64,000 nt of DNA from Sphingomonas sp. BK235 (GTDB lineage Bacteria; Pseudomonadota; Alphaproteobacteria; Sphingomonadales; Sphingomonadaceae): contig NZ_SLXN01000007.1 in the NCBI RefSeq assembly GCF_004345855.1, forward strand, positions 1-64,000, written 5' to 3'. Shown one piece after another: positions 60,762-64,000 of the stretch. The position numbers were made by a program, and so were the translations under genes. The notes below the pieces were generated by a model. That model worked only from the letters and a program-made list of their open reading frames with translations, was not told where the DNA came from and made no database searches. Every line of letters begins with the position of its first letter. The first letter of the stretch is position 1.

Positions 60762-61832
60762 TCACCGCACCGAATAGGGGATCGACACGCTGATCGACGA
60801 GCCCGCCGCCATGCTCGCCTTGGGCTTGATCCGCACGCTCGTCACCGCCGCCTGGCTCGCCGCGTCGCCGGGGACCGGGGCGTAGGTCCAGCTCGCGCCA
60901 TTGTCGCTCGAGAAGTCGATCTGGTCGGTGGTGCTGCCCGGCGAGGCGTAGGCGATCGTCGCCCCCGACGGCGGTGACCCCTCGGTCACCTGCACCACCG
61001 CGCCGCTGCCGGTACCGTCGCCGTCGAGCGCGATCGCCAGCCGCGGCGCGGTCGGCACCACCAGGGTCGTCGCGTCGATCTCGGTGGCGACCAGATCGGG
61101 GTTGGTCAGCGTCATGACGACACGGCGCTTGCTGCCGGGGATCGCCTTGGGGCGGAGGGCGCCGTTGACCGGGTCCCAGGTCACCGCGCCGAGCGACAGC
61201 GCCACGGTCGGCGGCTTGGGCGCGACATAGAGCGTCACGGTCAACGTGACCGTCTGGGAACCGCTGTCGGTCCCGCCCAGCACGCACAGGCTGCCCACCG
61301 CGACGCCGTTGCAGAAGTTCCAGTCCCAGCGGATCGCCACGGTGCCGGTATAGGTGCCCGGCGCGGGCGCGGTGCCGCTCGCCAGCTTGACGAACAGCGG
61401 GACGTTGGCCCCCTGGCTGCCGACGCTCAGCAGCGTGACCGCGCCGCTCTTCATGTAGAAGGTCGTCGCGCCGGGCTTGATCTCATAGCTGCTGCTGGCG
61501 TTGGCGAAGAGCTGATAAGTCAGCGTGTCGGCGGCGTTGCTGGTGGAGGTGAGCTTGAGCGTCGCGCCCGGCGCGATCGTCGCGCTGAGGAAGTTGGTGC
61601 TGAGCAGGGTCAGCACGGTGAGCGTGCTGCATTCGAAGCCCGACGCGGTCTGAGCGTAAGGCACCGCACCCGCCTTGATCGCGGCGGGGGAGAAGCTGCC
61701 GACCGTGGCCGGCGCCGTCGCGGGCATGGTGCAGGCGAGCGCCGGCGCCGCGACCAGCAGCGCCAGCGCGGCGAGGAGCCGCGCGAGCAGCCGCGACGCG
61801 GTGGAGGCAAAGGAGCGGGGCGGCGCACGCAT
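60762..61832 (-). CDS. Secreted spore-coat-U-like (SCPU) domain protein
   Basis: 356 residues from the ATG at 61832; a GTG at 61844 is possible. A signal peptide (LLARLLAALALLVAAPALA) precedes CTMPATAPATVGSFSPAAIK. Cysteines are at the mature N terminus, in FECSTLTVLTLL and in RWDWNFCNGVAVGSLCVLGG. TYTGTVAIRWDW and TVTLTVTLYV are beta strands of the type seen in chaperone-usher-linked spore coat U domains. A second beta-rich half (about 205-356) resembles an Ig-like or DUF4402-type repeat ending in ISVSIPYSV. Probably a surface or pilus-like subunit; no chaperone or usher gene is adjacent. Confidence 0.6.
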   Translation of the reverse strand: MRAPPRSFASTASRLLARLLAALALLVAAPALACTMPATAPATVGSFSPAAIKAGAVPYAQTASGFECSTLTVLTLLSTNFLSATIAPGATLKLTSTSNAADTLTYQLFANASSSYEIKPGATTFYMKSGAVTLLSVGSQGANVPLFVKLASGTAPAPGTYTGTVAIRWDWNFCNGVAVGSLCVLGGTDSGSQTVTLTVTLYVAPKPPTVALSLGAVTWDPVNGALRPKAIPGSKRRVVMTLTNPDLVATEIDATTLVVPTAPRLAIALDGDGTGSGAVVQVTEGSPPSGATIAYASPGSTTDQIDFSSDNGASWTYAPVPGDAASQAAVTSVRIKPKASMAAGSSISVSIPYSVR

Positions 61833-61855
61833 GCGGACCGACACACCAGACGTTG

Positions 61856-61872
61856 GTTAAGCTAGGGTTAGG
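61856..61872 (-). promoter_or_regulatory. Possible CtrA-binding site
   Basis: Minus strand CTAA-CCCTAGC-TTAAC, one mismatch from the CtrA consensus TTAA-N7-TTAAC. It is 24 bases before the chosen start of the secreted protein. Confidence 0.3.
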
Positions 61873-62052
61873 TGCGCGTGCTGCGCGGCAACGATTAGAC
61901 CGAAGTCGGAACGACCGTCCGCCCGGGCGCATCACGCGAGCCGTCGCTGCCTCTGATGCCATCATTCATCTGCAAGAGTGACGTCGCCGGCACAGCGGTA
62001 TCAGGGGTGCGGACTCAAAAGGTTCATCGTCGCGCAAACGGCTCACCCCATC

Positions 62053-62148
62053 CGTCATCCCGGGCTCGACCCGGGATCCATGGTGCCGCCAGACCCTCCG
62101 GCGTCGCTATCGCGGACGGATGGATCCCGGGTCGAGCCCGGGATGACG
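62053..62148. repeat. 96-bp inverted-repeat (REP doublet) element, copy 12
   Basis: Left arm CCCGGG-CTCGA-CCCGGG, right arm CCCGGG-TCGAG-CCCGGG. It lies just 3' of the long coiled-coil gene; nothing else is seen in 61873-62189. Confidence 0.85.
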
Positions 62149-62189
62149 ACGGCAGGGTGAGGCGAGCGTCGACCCCGCCCGCCGCCGGC

Positions 62190-64000
62190 CTAGCGCAACC
62201 GCTCGATCGCCTGCGCCAGCGCGACGTACAGCTTGCCCATGTCCGACGAGAGCAGCGTCACCCCCAGCGGCGAGCCGTCGCGTTGCGCCAGGATCGTGCG
62301 CAGCATCGCCTCGAAATCGTGGATGTAGCGGTTGACCTGCTCGCGGAAGGCGCCGTCCTCGTCGTAGAGCCGCGCGACGTCGCGCTGCTCGCCGCCGTCG
62401 AGCAGCCGCACCGCGCGCCGCGTGAACACGCCGCGGTCGCCCTTGAGATAGGCCGCCCAGGCGCTGTCCGAGATCTCGGGCGCGAAGGTGCGGGTCAGGT
62501 CGATCGAGGCCGAGTTGAGCGACTCGATCAGCAGCGAGGCGCGCCGCGCGAAGCTGTCGCGCTCATTCTCCTCGCCCGCCGCGCGCGCTTCCTCGAGCCG
62601 CTGGTCGATCAGCGCGATCGTCGCCTCGATGCCGTCGAGCTGCTGCTGCAGCCGCTCGCCCGCGCGATTGGTCGCCGCCACCGCCGCCTCGGCGACCTGC
62701 GCGACCTGGCGGACCTGGCCCTGCACCCCGCTCTCCACCGCACGGCTGAGCGCGGCCGCGCCGGCGCTCTCCAGCGCGTCGGCGGCCTCGGGGATGACGC
62801 GCGCGATCGCCTCGCGCGCGTGGTCGGCCGCGGCGGACGCGGTCTCGCGCACGCGCAGCAGCGCCTCGACCAGCCGCGGCGCGGCCTGTTCGGTCATGTC
62901 GTCGATCTGGCGCGAGGCGTCGCCCATCGCCTCGCCGATCTCGTCGGCCTGGCTGCGCCCGCGCGCCAGCCCGTCGTGAAGCCGGCTGGTGAGCGACTCC
63001 ACCGTCTGGCGCTGCTCGGCGACGACCTGCGCCACCGCCTCGATCGCGTCGTGCGTGCTCTCGGCCGCGGTGACGAGCGCGAGCAATTCGGGCTTGGCCG
63101 CGGTGATCACCTGCTTGGTCGAGGCGACGCGGCTCTCCAGCCGCGAGATCGCCTCGGGCATGGTCTCGTCCATCTCGCGCGCGGCGGCGTCGAGCGCGAC
63201 CAGCAGATGCTCGGTGGTCGAGATCGTGTGCTGCGCCGACTCATGCCCCGCGTCCATCGCACGCGCCAGCGCCTCGGCGGAGGCGTGGAGCGCGCTGACC
63301 GAGGCGGCGAGCTGCTGCGTCCGCTCGCCGCCGTCGCGGTGGAGCGTGACGAAGCGCTGCTCGGCGCGGTCGATCGACTCGTCGAGCGAGTCGAACAACC
63401 GGTGGCCCGCGCCCTGCTGCGCGTCGAGCCGCGCCGCGATCCGCTCGATCACCACCTCGATCAGCCCGATCCGCTCGGCCAGCGCCTCGGCGCTCTCGCG
63501 CGCGGCATGGTCGAGCGCGGTCTGGTTGGTGCTGACCATCGCCAGCATCGCGTCGCCCTGCGCCGCGATCGCCTTGCGCGACTCGTCGATCGCGCGCGCG
63601 GTACGGTCGAGCAGCGCGTCCACCGCGCCCGCCGCCGCGGAGGTGACCGCCTCCAGCCGCGTGCCGGCGGTGTGGCTGGTCGATTCCATCCGCTGCATGT
63701 AGGCGGCGAGCTTCTCGGCCGCGCCGCCCGCGATCGCCTCGGCGTCGCGCCCGCGCGCGACCAGCGCCGCGACCTGCGCGTCGAGCCCGGCGCTGTGTTC
63801 ATAGGCAACCAGCCCGGCCTGGTCGATCGTCTCGGTCAGCGCGCGGGTCTCGTCCGCGGCGCGCGGCAGCGCGGCGAGCAGCGCGTCGAGCCGCTCGTGC
63901 GCGCTCCCCGCGGTCGCGGTCAGCGCGCCGGTCTGTGCGTCGACGCGCTGTACCTCGGTGGACAGAGCGCCCGCGATGTCGGCCAGCCGCGCGGTCGCGG
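62190..64000 (-). CDS. Long coiled-coil protein with a conserved C-terminal domain, 5'-truncated by the window
   Basis: The reading frame stays open to the last base, so at least 603 residues are present and the N terminus is missing. Most of it is Ala, Glu, Arg and Gln-rich helix with long coiled-coil character (ASRQIDDMTEQAAPRLVEAL, then TNRAGERLQQQLDGIEATIA). The last 110 residues differ: SAWAAYLKGDRGVFTRRAVR, DEDGAFREQVNRYIHDFEAM and GVTLLSSDMGKLYVALAQAI form a compact domain. It recalls alphaproteobacterial polarity or cell-envelope coiled-coil proteins (TipN-like), but that is a weak guess. Confidence 0.65.
   Translation of the reverse strand, partial: ATARLADIAGALSTEVQRVDAQTGALTATAGSAHERLDALLAALPRAADETRALTETIDQAGLVAYEHSAGLDAQVAALVARGRDAEAIAGGAAEKLAAYMQRMESTSHTAGTRLEAVTSAAAGAVDALLDRTARAIDESRKAIAAQGDAMLAMVSTNQTALDHAARESAEALAERIGLIEVVIERIAARLDAQQGAGHRLFDSLDESIDRAEQRFVTLHRDGGERTQQLAASVSALHASAEALARAMDAGHESAQHTISTTEHLLVALDAAAREMDETMPEAISRLESRVASTKQVITAAKPELLALVTAAESTHDAIEAVAQVVAEQRQTVESLTSRLHDGLARGRSQADEIGEAMGDASRQIDDMTEQAAPRLVEALLRVRETASAAADHAREAIARVIPEAADALESAGAAALSRAVESGVQGQVRQVAQVAEAAVAATNRAGERLQQQLDGIEATIALIDQRLEEARAAGEENERDSFARRASLLIESLNSASIDLTRTFAPEISDSAWAAYLKGDRGVFTRRAVRLLDGGEQRDVARLYDEDGAFREQVNRYIHDFEAMLRTILAQRDGSPLGVTLLSSDMGKLYVALAQAIERLR

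Overview
The window is GC-rich DNA (about 70% by eye) with dense genes and many 4-base GTGA or ATGA start/stop overlaps. Its content is typical of an alphaproteobacterium, most likely a sphingomonad (Sphingomonas or a close relative): a nuoA-N operon followed by birA, coaX, rnj and a DUF1467 gene, GTTC-N7-GTTC LexA boxes, DUF423 and CvpA family genes, and a 96-bp inverted-repeat element scattered through the intergenic gaps. This assignment is inferred from gene content, not from a database match. No rRNA, tRNA, CRISPR array or insertion sequence was recognised.

Layout. 1-7.7 kb is pentose catabolism: the end of a pentonate dehydratase, a 2-oxoglutarate-semialdehyde dehydrogenase (oxidative Weimberg-type route), xylose isomerase, xylulokinase and a lipoprotein GH43 glycosidase. 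The GH43-xylB-xylA set reads leftward from one promoter that carries a LacI-type operator. 7.8-13.8 kb holds a four-gene redox cluster (FAD/NAD(P)-binding protein, Gfo/Idh/MocA oxidoreductase, aldo/keto reductase, SsuD-like flavin monooxygenase) and an MFS transporter. The reductase/monooxygenase pair looks like the core of an oxidative desulfonation pathway. 13.9-15.4 kb has a thioesterase and a KDG-kinase-like enzyme. 15.5-31.5 kb is mostly housekeeping: a secreted repeat protein, radA, cvpA, an Fe-S scaffold-like protein, a KefB-type antiporter, DUF423, an MFS exporter, an S9 peptidase, DoxX, DUF5872, uvrD, GFA and a PiT phosphate transporter. 31.9-40.7 kb has an MHS transporter, rsmD/rluB, a single-domain response regulator, thiE, an L,D-transpeptidase, an M23 peptidase, efp and suhB. 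41.2-60.4 kb is nuoABCDEFGHIJKLMN-birA-coaX-rnj-DUF1467. 60.8-64 kb has a secreted spore-coat-U-like protein and the C-terminal part of a long coiled-coil protein.

The most unusual structure is in the Complex I operon. Three related small coiled-coil proteins (74-77 residues) sit at three consecutive junctions, nuoD/nuoE, nuoE/nuoF and nuoF/nuoG, each overlapping its downstream neighbour by one base and abutting or overlapping the upstream one. They flank exactly the subunits of the NADH-oxidising module. Other points of interest are the sulfo-SMO-like redox cluster, the twelve 94-97 bp repeat elements whose arms keep their own hairpins by compensatory changes, near-identical LexA boxes before radA and uvrD, a histidine-rich loop in NuoL, a birA gene with no canonical start codon, and a hairpin covering the ribosome-binding site of an L,D-transpeptidase.
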